A DNA stretch of 64,000 nt from Rathayibacter sp. VKM Ac-2804. Its GTDB lineage: Bacteria; Actinomycetota; Actinomycetes; Actinomycetales; Microbacteriaceae. The notes below the pieces were generated by a model. It ran no database searches. It worked only from the letters and a program-made list of their open reading frames with translations, and was not told the origin of the DNA. This document shows, piece by piece, positions 34,939 through 43,379 of the stretch. Every line of letters starts with the position of its first letter. Within the stretch, counting starts at the first letter, position 1. The position numbers and the translations under genes are program-made. The stretch lies in the NCBI RefSeq assembly GCF_009866655.1, contig NZ_CP047420.1:372001-436000 (forward strand), written 5' to 3'.

Positions 34939-35480
34939 TACTCACGGGCAGTGAGATTGAACGCCGTGTAGCCGATGGTTCAATAACCCTCGAGCCATTC
35001 TCGTCCGATCTGCTCAATCCGAATAGTTACAATTACCGCCTAGGTTCGGAAATATTGATGTCCTCATCCGACACCTTGGATGTGGCAAAATCTGAGCCAG
35101 ATGAATGGACTAAGCACCGTATTCCGGATGCCGGATTTGTCCTGCGGCCCAAAACGCTCTATCTTGGTCACACGGTCGAAACAATTGGCAGTCTTGAGTA
35201 TGTGCCGCTTCTTATTGGTCGTTCGTCGATAGGTCGACTAGGACTTTTCCTTCAAATATCGGCTGACCTTGGCCAACTGGGGTCAATTCATCGCTGGACC
35301 CTCGAACTAGTTGCAGTCCAGCCGATCCGCGTCTATCCCGGAATGCGCATCGGGCAAGTCTCATTCTGGAAGCCAACCGGACAGATTATGGAATACAACG
35401 GCTTCTTTGGCACTATGTCAGAACCAACCGCTACTCCTGGAGGCTACGCTCTCAATGATCCTGACAGGGCACGAAATTAA
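34935..35480 (+). CDS. dCTP deaminase-family protein (Glu present)
   Basis: A 181-aa protein of the Dcd/dUTPase trimeric fold: ILTGSEIERRVADG and LNPNSYNYRLGSEIL at the N-terminus, then IGRSSIGRLGLFLQISADLG, RWTLELVAVQPIRVYPGMRIGQVSFW. E124 in WTLEL aligns with the catalytic Glu that deaminates dCTP, and GRSSIGRLGL carries the substrate-binding Arg/Ser. The usual DPG after the SAD segment is replaced by QLG, so substrate preference may differ. The GTG start overlaps the phosphatase stop; a second family member overlaps its 3' end by 26 bp. Confidence 0.85.
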   Translation: MILTGSEIERRVADGSITLEPFSSDLLNPNSYNYRLGSEILMSSSDTLDVAKSEPDEWTKHRIPDAGFVLRPKTLYLGHTVETIGSLEYVPLLIGRSSIGRLGLFLQISADLGQLGSIHRWTLELVAVQPIRVYPGMRIGQVSFWKPTGQIMEYNGFFGTMSEPTATPGGYALNDPDRARN

Positions 35481-35979
35481 GAAGCAACTGAGCCATGGTC
35501 GGCTGGTGATTGAGCCCTTCACGGCCGACCAGATCAATCCGAACTCGTACGACTTCCGCCTGAGCGACACAGTATTGACTTACGACTCGGAGTTGCTTGA
35601 TTCGCGTGTCGAGAATTCCACTACAAGCACGGTAATCCCACCGTCTGGCCTGCGTCTCGAGCCGACGAGGGTTTATCTCGCGAGCACCTTCGAGGTGATG
35701 GGGTCAGACCATTATGTCCCTATCATTCGCGCCAAGTCGTCCATCGCGAGACTTGGGCTTTTCATTCATGTTACTGCCGATCTGATCGATATAGGGTCCG
35801 TCAATCGGTGGACCCTGCAGTTGCACGCCGTTCAACCTCTCATTATCTATCCTGGGATGCTGATCGGACAGGTCACGTTTTGGGAACCAGTTGGCGGTAT
35901 CTCCTTGTACGACGGCAAATACAAAGGATCCATGTCAGCGATGGCGTCACTAGCTTATAAGGATTTTCTGACCTCGTGA
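35455..35979 (+). CDS. dCTP deaminase-family paralogue with catalytic Glu replaced by Gln
   Basis: A 174-aa paralogue of the preceding protein with the same landmarks: ILTGHEIKKQLSHG, INPNSYDFRLSDTVL, RAKSSIARLGLFIHVTADL, RWTLQLHAVQPLIIYPGMLIGQVTFW. At the position of the catalytic Glu it has Q122 (WTLQL), which should abolish deamination by the known mechanism. The rest of the fold is conserved, so it may be a structural or regulatory partner in a mixed trimer, a nucleotide sensor, or an enzyme of altered chemistry. The ATG at 35455 lies within the previous gene; the next GTG overlaps its stop. Confidence 0.83.
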   Translation: MILTGHEIKKQLSHGRLVIEPFTADQINPNSYDFRLSDTVLTYDSELLDSRVENSTTSTVIPPSGLRLEPTRVYLASTFEVMGSDHYVPIIRAKSSIARLGLFIHVTADLIDIGSVNRWTLQLHAVQPLIIYPGMLIGQVTFWEPVGGISLYDGKYKGSMSAMASLAYKDFLTS

Positions 35980-37058
35980 ATATTCTGTCAGGAATTGATC
36001 TGCCCGGCGATCTCGTCTGTGGGAGTTTCATGATTGCGCAAGACATCTATGAACAATCGAGGGAACGAGGCGATGACGTTCGCTTCTTCGTCCTGAAGTC
36101 GACAGCTGGCAGCCCGCTCGTCGCAGGGGCTATCGAGCTAGATGTCGCGAAGTCTGATGGCTCAGACTATGTCAACGCTTTACGAAGTGCGATCGAGTTT
36201 CAACTGGCTGGTTGGTCGCCAGATGTCATTCATTTGCACCACCTCGCTTACGGGATGGCCCAGGCGTTGTCGATGTTGCCTTTTTCGGCACCACGATTAG
36301 CATTCGCGCATGGCACCGACGTGTACGACGCTATTCGAGATGAAGAGGCCCGGTCGCTTGCAGGCCGTATCGCAAAATCATCGGACCAGGTCGTCTTTCC
36401 TACGGTTTCGCTAGTTCGAGATGCAATTGAGACCGGAATCCAATTGGACCCGCGGCGCGTGGTGATCGCCCCCTGGGGAGTACCCGATGCGATCGGGCAA
36501 CCAGAATATCGATCCCTTGAAAACTCAAAGCAAGTTATCGTTGCCTCGAGGTTTACTGCAAATAAGGACATTCAGACTGTTGTTGAGGCGGCTGCTCTGT
36601 TACCTCCCGAGATTTCTGTCAGTATCATTGGCGAAGGAAGGGAGAGGGAAACGCTGTTGAAAATTCGTGACGATTTGGCTCTCGAAGACAGGGTGATGAT
36701 TGAGCCTATGATGCCTCGAGTGAGTCTTTGGCGACGCATGAGAGCAGCAACAGTCGCTGTGTTTCCAACGAGAGAGACAGAAGCCTTCGGCCTATTCGGC
36801 GTCGAGTGTCAGGTTCAGGGTTTACCGGTAATCACGAGCGACCTGCCTGTCTTCGGCGAGGTATTCGGTGGAAGTGTTGAGCGATTTCGGGCTGGCGACC
36901 CAGCGGATCTCGCGAGGGTCATCACGAGTACGGTTGAATCTGACACCAAGTTGCGCGCGCTGTCCGCGGCAGGCCTGGTCAATGCTCGTCGTTACCAGCT
37001 ATCGTCAAAATTGAAGGACCTTCTATCGCTGAGCGACGCACTCGTGAGCCGAAAGTGA
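35976..37058 (+). CDS. Glycosyltransferase family 4 (GT-B)
   Basis: A 360-aa GT-B glycosyltransferase. N-terminal Gly-loop MNILSGIDLPGDLVCGSFMIAQDI, then VIHLHHLAYGMAQ and FAHGTDVYD. The C-terminal nucleotide-sugar domain starts VIVASRFTANKDIQTVVEAA and SIIGEGRE, and has the acidic EX7E signature in ETEAFGLFGVECQVQGLPVI. Retaining transfer from an NDP-sugar is expected. No membrane helix. It is coupled by GTGA overlaps to the deaminase paralogue before and the HIT-like gene after, so glycosylation of a nucleotide-derived or small-molecule acceptor fits the context. Confidence 0.88.
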   Translation: MNILSGIDLPGDLVCGSFMIAQDIYEQSRERGDDVRFFVLKSTAGSPLVAGAIELDVAKSDGSDYVNALRSAIEFQLAGWSPDVIHLHHLAYGMAQALSMLPFSAPRLAFAHGTDVYDAIRDEEARSLAGRIAKSSDQVVFPTVSLVRDAIETGIQLDPRRVVIAPWGVPDAIGQPEYRSLENSKQVIVASRFTANKDIQTVVEAAALLPPEISVSIIGEGRERETLLKIRDDLALEDRVMIEPMMPRVSLWRRMRAATVAVFPTRETEAFGLFGVECQVQGLPVITSDLPVFGEVFGGSVERFRAGDPADLARVITSTVESDTKLRALSAAGLVNARRYQLSSKLKDLLSLSDALVSRK

Positions 37059-37561
37059 TTGCTCGCGTGCTGTTCCGCTTTGCAAAATCGAACGCGGGCG
37101 GATATATCTTTGGTATGGTTGTACTTGCAGTGCCTCGTTTGATTCCTGGGGTGATTTTTGTCTCTAGGGATCTCGTTGTTCTGAAGCACCCGCGCCCGAT
37201 TAGTGTGGTGCATTTAGTTGCGGTACCACGTAAGTATTTGCGCGATATCCAAGATTCGACGCCATTGCGGGATGTTTTCTTGGACCGATTATCGGCTTGG
37301 TGGAGGCAAGAGCCGGTTGTGGAATACGTTGGAATCTCGAACGTCGGCGTTCGGCAAGAGGTACGTTATCTCCATGTGCACCTGGTAGGTGGAGCCTCAT
37401 TGAATGGTTTCAGGTCTGTGGCCGCGGACCGACTCTCGGTCGGGGTGCAAATGGCAGTTCGTGAAGCCGACCAGTCGGGTGCCGCATATGTGGCTCGAAC
37501 TTATAGTTTCGCGCCAATCAATCAAAGCGTCGGCTGGTTAGTTTCTGTCGATCAGGTTTAG
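37055..37561 (+). CDS. HIT-like nucleotide hydrolase/transferase
   Basis: A 168-aa protein of HIT-superfamily look. FVSRDLVVLKHPRPISVVHLVAVPRKYLRDI matches the HIT beta-sheet entry, and Y105-L-H107-V-H109-L-V-G-G aligns with the His-triad HxHxH. The first triad His is Tyr while the nucleophilic middle His (H107) and last His are kept. HIT enzymes cleave or transfer nucleoside monophosphates. It is the last gene of the operon; GC content climbs again just after its stop. Confidence 0.72.
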   Translation: MIARVLFRFAKSNAGGYIFGMVVLAVPRLIPGVIFVSRDLVVLKHPRPISVVHLVAVPRKYLRDIQDSTPLRDVFLDRLSAWWRQEPVVEYVGISNVGVRQEVRYLHVHLVGGASLNGFRSVAADRLSVGVQMAVREADQSGAAYVARTYSFAPINQSVGWLVSVDQV

Positions 37562-38005
37562 GCGAGGAGCGATAACAACAGGACGCGCTGCACCGGGTCC
37601 TCGAGTGCTGATGGTGGCGACCCGCACCTTCACGAAGAGGAAGTCCTCGAGCACCGGGAGCGGGCCGTTCTACTCCAACGCGCGACGCATGCCGCCTTGC
37701 TGAAGGGCGCCAGCACCCGCGAGCGGACCGGCTGATTCGCACTGGATGCGAGCTGCCCGGGGCTCGCGAAGCTCAAACTGACATAATATCGGTTATCGGA
37801 GCTTCCCTCAGCGGTTGAAGAGGGGCGAATATGCGCGAGAACTTCCCGCACAAGCGAGCCAATCGGACGGTTGCTTCGAAGGCCTTGACCGTCGAGATCT
37901 CGCGGGCGCAGCCGCATCGCACGAAGTGTCGCCCCTGGTTCCGATGGAGGAAGGTCGCCGTCGGCTCGCCTGTCACTGGTGGCTGGCCTGAGCTGCGGAC
38001 TCCGG
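37562..38005. other. Right edge of the low-GC island, no gene supported
   Basis: About 440 bp in which composition returns to high GC. A low-GC patch near 37778-37800 (CATAATATCGGTTATCGG) stands out and could be a recombination or resolvase-type site, but I found no matching second copy. Short open frames here carry no recognisable domain. Confidence 0.45.
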
Positions 38006-39304
38006 TCAGTGGAACGGGCAGCGTGCGGGTGCGTCGGCGGCTCGCACGTCGCCTCCTGAGGCCGGCTTGGTCGGCAGTCGACGTCGGTTCACGCTCAGCC
38101 CGCTGCCCAGGATCCGAAGCCGTGGGTCGCTGAGCGCGGCGATCGCCGTCGCGAGGCCGGCGATGGCCGGCTTCTCCCCGGGGCAGCGATGACCGGTGGC
38201 GACGTCCGCTCCGCCGTGCGGAATGAAGACGGAGACGGACTCGTAGTCGTCGATACCGACGAAGCGCTCGGGGTCGAAGACGTCGGCGCGGGGCCAGGAC
38301 TGCTCGTCCGTGTCGGTGCCCAGGATGTCCAGCAGCACTCGGCCTCCGGCGGGCAGTCGGGCGCCGTCGAGTTCGACGTCCGTGATCGCCCAGCCGGGCA
38401 GCATCGGCACGAAGGGCGCCGTTCGCCGGATCTCCTGCGCGAAAGCGGTCGCGAGCCGGCCCGCCCTCGGCGCGCCGGACTCCTCCGACTCGGCGGCGAT
38501 CCTCTGCCGCCACTCGGGCCGGTCGTGGAGCTCCTTCGCGGCGAAGGCGACGAACCGGGCGACGGCGATCATCGGCCGGATGCTGTTCTGCAGCTCGATG
38601 CCCGCGAGGCGGTCCGGCAGCAGCTCCCCCGACAGATCGCGATGCCACGCCCACTCGTGCAGCGCGGTGCCGGGTGGGGCGGACAGGGCGCCGCCTCTCA
38701 CCGCTCCGATGAGCCGCTCCGCGTGCCGGTCGGACCACAGCCGGTTCGCGGCGGCAAGGAGGTACTCGGGCGAGTAGGGCGCACCGAACCCGTCGACGAT
38801 CTGCGCGAGACGTTCGGCCCACCGGGTCTTCGCGCGCCGAGTCCCGGGAAGACCGGCTCAGCTCATGCTCGCCCGGCCGAACGCGCCGACCGCCACGTCG
38901 TAGGCGCTCCGGGTTCCGCCCGCCAGCCACGCCTCCTGCTCGATCCGCCACTCCCGTTCGAGCAGGGGGATCAGCCGCTGGACCTGCGCGTCTTCGTAGG
39001 CGACGTCGACGAAGGCGGCCTTGCGGTGCCGGTGCTCGTCACCGTCGAGGCTGTGCACCGAGCCGTTCCCGAACAGGGTCTGCTGCACGATCGCAGGCAT
39101 CGCGCCGTGCCGAGCGATGCGGGCGTCGTCGTAGAACAGGTCGACGGCCTCAGCGCCGCGGACCAGGAGCGCGTCGCGTCCCAGCAGACGAAGGGGCACC
39201 GCTCGAGCGTCGGCGCGGGCGCGACGCCAGATCCGCGCACCGAAGCCGTAGCCGCGCGTCAGCAGTGACAGGGAATCGTCGCGGAGCTCGGTCGTCATCG
39301 TCAT
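38006..39304 (-). pseudogene. CYP152-family cytochrome P450 (fatty-acid peroxygenase), nonsense mutation
   Basis: Reading the reverse strand from ATG 39304 (or 39298, better spaced from GAGGAGG) gives a CYP152 N-terminus (DSLSLLTRGYGFGARI, QQTLFGNGSVHSLDGDEHRHRK). It stops at an in-frame TGA at 38858-38860. The same frame then continues without shift as AGLPGTRRAKTRWAERLAQIVDGFG to the C-terminal half with EIRRTAPFVPMLPG and the heme loop GGADVATGHRCPGE, ending at 38006. The residue at the stop is Trp in many relatives, so TGG to TGA is the simplest event. The total of 432 codons is the normal length. CYP152 enzymes hydroxylate or decarboxylate fatty acids with H2O2. Confidence 0.87.
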
Positions 39305-39560
39305 CGTCCTCCTCAGGCTCCGGCGCGGCCACAGGAGCGGACGTTCCTCTGAGGCGTCATGTCACCCAGGGTCACCACCGGACCGCCTCTCGGCCAAGGG
39401 GGTGCCGCTCGCAGCGGAATCGTGCTTGCGCGCCATCGGAGCGGCAGCGCGCCCGGGCGATTCGGCCGGCTGCTGCAGGGCGGGAGGCGCGTACCGTTGC
39501 GGCGCGGGAACTCGGTACGGTGAGGCCTTCACAGGAACGCTCGATGTCGGGAGGGGGCGG

Positions 39561-40043
39561 ATGACCTTCGCAGATCGCAGCAGGAAGGGTGCGGGTGTCG
39601 TGCTCGCGGTGGCGCTGCTGAGCGGCTGCGGGATCCCCTCGGATCCGGACGGGACTCTGGAGGGTGTGCGCGGCCAGGTGCTGACGGTCGGTGCGACGGC
39701 GGCCCGGGACCGCGTCTCGCTCAGCGCAGGGGAGGAGCCGACCGGGATCGAGCCGGATCTCGTGCGGGCGTTCGCGGACACGCTCGACGCCGACGTCGTC
39801 TTCGTCGAAGGCAGCGAGGCGGAACTGGTCGATCTCCTCGACCGCGACGCCATCGACATCGCGGTCGGCGGGTTCCTCGAGGACACCCCCTGGACCGATC
39901 ACGCCGGGACGAGCCTTTCCTACGCGGAGACTCGGAGCCCCACGGGGACCACGGACCGGCATGTCCTGCTCGTGCCTCTGGGCGAGAACGCGCTGCTGCT
40001 CGCACTCGACCGCTTCCTCACCGACCAGGAGAACACACGATGA
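39561..40043 (+). CDS. Short lipoprotein with solute-binding-protein domain
   Basis: A 160-aa lipoprotein beginning at ATG 39561 behind GGGAGGGGGCGG. Signal peptide RKGAGVVLAVALLSGC gives lipobox LSGC. The mature part (LTVGATAARDRVSL, GIEPDLVRAFADTLDADVVFVEGSEAELVDLLDRDAIDIAVGGF) matches one lobe of an extracellular family-3 binding protein, about 100 aa shorter than usual. The stop overlaps the cation transporter ATG by 4 nt, so it likely serves that transporter and not an ABC system. Confidence 0.82.
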   Translation: MTFADRSRKGAGVVLAVALLSGCGIPSDPDGTLEGVRGQVLTVGATAARDRVSLSAGEEPTGIEPDLVRAFADTLDADVVFVEGSEAELVDLLDRDAIDIAVGGFLEDTPWTDHAGTSLSYAETRSPTGTTDRHVLLVPLGENALLLALDRFLTDQENTR

Positions 40044-40999
40044 GTCAGCGACGTGCCGGTCACCCTCCGCGCTTCGGTCGCACCGAACTCCCGGACGAGC
40101 AGCGCCGAGCCCTCCGGGACGCGACCCGGCTGGAGTGGGGCACCCTCGCGTTCCTCGCCGTCACCACCACCCTCGTGTTCCTCGTGCTGGGCAGCTCGCA
40201 GGCGATGCGCACGGCCTGGATCGAGGACCTCCTCTCCTTCCTCCCGCCGATCGCCTTCCTCATCGCCACCCGGGTGATCCGTCGCCCCCCGACCGAGAAG
40301 CACCCGTACGGGCTACACCGCGCCACGGCGATCGCCCACCTCGTCGCCGCCGTGTCCCTCCTGGTCACCGGCGGATACCTGCTCGTCGACTCCGCCCTCA
40401 CCCTCGTGACCGCCGAGCACCCCACCATCGGTGGCGTTCAGCTGTTCGGAACCACGATCTGGCTCGGTTGGCTGATGATCGCGGTCCTCGCGCTCACCGT
40501 CGTCCCCCCGGTCCTCTTCGGCCGGGCGAAGCTCACGCGCGCAGAGATCCTGCACGACAAGGTGCTGTACGCCGACGCCGACATGAACAAGGCCGACTGG
40601 CAGACCGCGGCCGCCGCGATCCTCGGCATCCTCGGGATCGGCATCGGCTGGTGGTGGGCGGACTCCGTCGCCGCGATCCTGATCGCGGCCAGCATCACCT
40701 GGGACGGCCTCCGCAACCTCCGCTCCGCCGTGTCCGGCCTCATCGACACCCGAGCCCGCACCTACGACGACTCCGCCGTCCACCCGCTGGCCGACGACAT
40801 CGACCACTTCCTGCGCCAGCAGGACTGGATCAGCGACGCCCGCTCCCGCCTCCGAGACCAGGGCCACGTCTTCCACGTCGAAGCGTTCATCGTTCCGCGC
40901 GAACCGGATCACCTGAGCGTGAAACGGCTCGAGGAGACCCGGCTGGCGTGCAGCCGACTCGACTGGAAGGTCCAGGACCTCGTGCTCGTTCCTGTCTAG
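40040..40999 (+). CDS. Cation diffusion facilitator family transporter
   Basis: A 319-aa membrane protein of the CDF family. Typical elements are TEKHPYGLHRATAIAHLVAAV after helix 2, the metal-site helix DADMNKADWQTAAAAILGI, and the cytoplasmic C-terminal domain (HPLADDIDHFLRQQDWI, GHVFHVEAFIVPREPDHLSVKRLEE). It should export divalent metal in exchange for protons. In place of the usual HxxxD of helix 2 it reads EDLLS, so the metal preference may differ from Zn-type CDFs. Coupled to an SBP-like lipoprotein. Confidence 0.88.
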   Translation: MSQRRAGHPPRFGRTELPDEQRRALRDATRLEWGTLAFLAVTTTLVFLVLGSSQAMRTAWIEDLLSFLPPIAFLIATRVIRRPPTEKHPYGLHRATAIAHLVAAVSLLVTGGYLLVDSALTLVTAEHPTIGGVQLFGTTIWLGWLMIAVLALTVVPPVLFGRAKLTRAEILHDKVLYADADMNKADWQTAAAAILGILGIGIGWWWADSVAAILIAASITWDGLRNLRSAVSGLIDTRARTYDDSAVHPLADDIDHFLRQQDWISDARSRLRDQGHVFHVEAFIVPREPDHLSVKRLEETRLACSRLDWKVQDLVLVPV

Positions 41000-41166
41000 A
41001 CCCTCCCCGAGCAGTTCCTTCCCGGCCTCGCCTCCTCCGGCGAGCAGTAGCCGGACGGAGCCCGCCTCCGCGCCGGAGTCCCCCCTGGAGGAGGGCGATG
41101 GCGCTGAGGAGGGCGGCGCTGCGCATGCGCGCGGCGCCGCCCCGGGGGATCAGGCGGTGGCGGCGA

Positions 41167-41790
41167 TCAGACGATCGCGGCGCGCAGCGCGGCAGCCGCC
41201 GCACCCACGTCGGGCGCCCCGTAGATCGCGCCGCCCGCGACGGCGACCACGGCGCCCGCGCGCTGCACGGACTCGATGGTGGCGGTGCTCACGCCGCCCG
41301 CGACCGAGAACGGGACGCCCGAGGCCTCGCCGTCGCGCAGGAGCGTCTCGAAGGTGAAGCCCTCCTCGGCCTGCTCGTCGAGACCGGCGTGCATCTCGAC
41401 GAACTCGGCGCCGAGTGCGACGACCTCGCGGGCGCGGGCGGCCTTGTCGGGGACGCCGATGAGGTCGACGACCACGCCCTTGCCGTGCTTCTTGCCGGCG
41501 GCGATCGCGCCGGCGATGGTGCTGTCGCCGGCGACGCCGAGGACGGTGACGAGGTCGGCGCCGGCCTTGAAGGCCATGTCGGCCTCGAGCTCGCCGGCGT
41601 CCATCGTCTTGAGGTCGGCGAAGACCGTCTTGTCGGGGTGCGCCTCCTTGACGGCGGTGATGGCCGAGAGGCCGGCGCTCTTGATCAGCGGGGTGCCGAG
41701 CTCGAGGATGTCGACGTGCGGGGCGGCCGCGGCGGCGAGCTCGAGGGCGGCGTCGGTGCTGAGGGTGTCCATGGCGAACTGGAGCTTCAC
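41167..41790 (-). CDS. hxlA: 3-hexulose-6-phosphate synthase
   Basis: A 207-aa TIM-barrel enzyme of the OMP-decarboxylase superfamily. MKLQFAMDTLSTDAALELA, VDILELGTPLIKSAG, VFADLKTMDAGELEADMAFKAGADLVTVLG and FSVAGGVSTATIESVQRAGA are diagnostic for HPS. It condenses formaldehyde with ribulose 5-phosphate to hexulose 6-phosphate (RuMP pathway). It lies 40 bp downstream of the isomerase on the same strand. In a non-methylotroph its likely role is formaldehyde detoxification or pentose supply. Confidence 0.93.
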   Translation of the reverse strand: MKLQFAMDTLSTDAALELAAAAAPHVDILELGTPLIKSAGLSAITAVKEAHPDKTVFADLKTMDAGELEADMAFKAGADLVTVLGVAGDSTIAGAIAAGKKHGKGVVVDLIGVPDKAARAREVVALGAEFVEMHAGLDEQAEEGFTFETLLRDGEASGVPFSVAGGVSTATIESVQRAGAVVAVAGGAIYGAPDVGAAAAALRAAIV

Positions 41791-41830
41791 GGGGTGCTTC
41801 TTCCTGTCGAGGTGGGGGAGTGGAGTGATG

Positions 41831-42409
41831 TCATTCGAGGTTCGCGTGGCGCGGCCAGAGCTCGTCGGCGCTCGCGCCGCCGCGCTTCCAGAGCGCGTGG
41901 AACAGCGCGTCGCCGGTGAGCACGACGACCTGCTCGAAGAGCCCGCCCGAGTACTGTGCCGAGGCGGCGCCCGAGCGGTCGAGCTTGTCGGCGGCCGGCA
42001 CGATCACGACGGCGGCGGCCAGCTCGGCCAGCGGGGACCCGGCGGCGGTGGTGATCGCGGCGACCCGCGCGCCGGCGTCGACGGCGGACTGCGCCGCGCG
42101 GACGATGCCGCCGGTGGTGCCGGAGCCGCTCGCGGTGAGCAGCACGTCGCCCTCGCGGATCGCGGGTGTGGTGACGTCGCCGACCACGTGCACGACGAGA
42201 CCGAGGTGCATCAGGCGCATGGCGGTCATCCGCAGCGCGAGCCCGGAGCGGCCGGCGCCGTGCACGAAGACGCGCTCGGCGCCCGCGAGCAGCTCGGCGA
42301 CCGGCTCGAGGCGGTCGGTCGTGAGCGCGGCGGTCGCTGTCGACACCTCGGCGACGATCGCGGCGAGGGCCTGGGCGGGGTCGACGGTGACGTCGGTGGA
42401 TGCGGGCAT
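41831..42409 (-). CDS. hxlB: 6-phospho-3-hexuloisomerase
   Basis: A 192-aa SIS-domain isomerase. AERVFVHGAGRSGLALRMTAMRLMHLGLVVHVVGD and LLTASGSGTTGGIVRAAQSAVDAGARVAAIT are the PHI signature, and SAQYSGGLFEQVVVLTGDALFHAL closes it. It converts hexulose 6-phosphate to fructose 6-phosphate, the second RuMP step. It is the first gene of the hxlBA operon and is divergent from a hybrid LuxR regulator, with repeated CGGGTAGG motifs in the 111-bp spacer. Confidence 0.93.
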   Translation of the reverse strand: MPASTDVTVDPAQALAAIVAEVSTATAALTTDRLEPVAELLAGAERVFVHGAGRSGLALRMTAMRLMHLGLVVHVVGDVTTPAIREGDVLLTASGSGTTGGIVRAAQSAVDAGARVAAITTAAGSPLAELAAAVVIVPAADKLDRSGAASAQYSGGLFEQVVVLTGDALFHALWKRGGASADELWPRHANLE

Positions 42410-42446
42410 GCGGCCAGCCTGCGCTCACGGGAGAGCGGCTCCCACC

Positions 42447-42512
42447 ACCCGATGGGACGGGTCGGCCTACCCGATCGGGTGGGTCGCGCCTCGCGCGGGT
42501 AGGACGGGTAGG
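42447..42512. promoter_or_regulatory. Repeated CGGGTAGG/CCTACCCG operator region of hxlBA
   Basis: Holds CCTACCCG (42466-42473) in the palindrome ACCCGATCGGGT, two direct CGGGTAGG units 9 bp apart (42496-42503 and 42505-42512), and the looser dyad ACCC...GGGT at 42447-42462. The divergent LuxR-type regulator is the obvious candidate ligand. Confidence 0.55.
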
Positions 42513-42520
42513 TTCGGAGC

Positions 42521-43348
42521 ATGGAGCCCGCCGAGACCGCCGCCGAGACACCCGCCTCCCGCGCCCTGCTGCAGCAGCACGCCCGCACCGTCGCCGAGCA
42601 GGCCGACCGGCACGCGGTGGCGCTGGAGTCGGTGCTCGCCGCCCTGCGCGCCGAGCGCCTGGACGACCGGGCGGCCCGGACCGTCGCGATCGACATCGCC
42701 GCGAACGCGCTGGTCGAGCTGCGCACCGCCTCCGACGAGCAGCGCAGCGCGATGCTCGAGCCGGTCGTCGGCGCCTTCGCCCGGCTGCGGCGCGATCTGC
42801 GCCCGCTCGTGCGGTTCGGCGACCTCGACGTGCAGTTCGTCGAGCCGCCGGCCACCGGCCGCGCCCTGCCCGGCGAGGTCGCGCACGCGGCCCGTGCGAT
42901 CGTCCGCAGCGCCGTGCTGGCGTTCGTGGAGTCGGAGCAGACGCGTCGCGTGCGGATCCAGTGGGACTGCGACGGACTGAACCTGCTCGTCGAGATCCGC
43001 GACGACGGCCGCGGCGAGCTGACCACCCGCGACGAGGCGCTGCGCCCGATCGCCGAGCGCGTCCGCGGTCTCGACGGCGAGCTCTCGATCGCGTCGACCG
43101 CGGGCTGGGGCTCGACCCTGTCGATCCGCCTGCCGCTGGACCCGCCGGCTCAGCCGGACGGACTGGACCTCGCCGAATTGAGCGCCCGCGAGCGCGAGGT
43201 GCTGAACCTGATCACGCTCGGCGCCTCGAACCAGCGGATCGCGGACGACCTCGGCATCAGCGGCAACACCGCGAAGTTCCACGTGTCGAACCTGCTGCGC
43301 AAGGCCGGCGCGCGCAACCGGGCGGAGCTGGCCGCCCTCGCCCGGTGA
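42521..43348 (+). CDS. LuxR-type regulator with N-terminal histidine-kinase-like ATPase domain
   Basis: A 275-aa protein. Residues about 110-205 have a GHKL ATPase look: VAHAARAIVRSAVLAFVE, VEIRDDGRGEL (G1 box), GLDGELSIASTAGWGSTLSIRLPL (G2 box). Residues about 215-275 are a LuxR HTH: LSAREREVLNLITLGASNQRIADDLGISGNTAKFHVSNLLRK. There is no phosphoacceptor His helix or receiver domain, so it would sense ATP or a ligand directly and bind DNA. Divergent from hxlBA, the probable target. Confidence 0.85.
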   Translation: MEPAETAAETPASRALLQQHARTVAEQADRHAVALESVLAALRAERLDDRAARTVAIDIAANALVELRTASDEQRSAMLEPVVGAFARLRRDLRPLVRFGDLDVQFVEPPATGRALPGEVAHAARAIVRSAVLAFVESEQTRRVRIQWDCDGLNLLVEIRDDGRGELTTRDEALRPIAERVRGLDGELSIASTAGWGSTLSIRLPLDPPAQPDGLDLAELSAREREVLNLITLGASNQRIADDLGISGNTAKFHVSNLLRKAGARNRAELAALAR

Positions 43349-43379
43349 CGCGCGCCGGTCGCGCCGGACCGTCGGCGGG

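Noticed and set aside
37630..37917. 95-aa reverse frame at the island's right edge, considered as a recombinase remnant
   Set aside because: No resolvase or integrase motif could be seen; left as unassigned.
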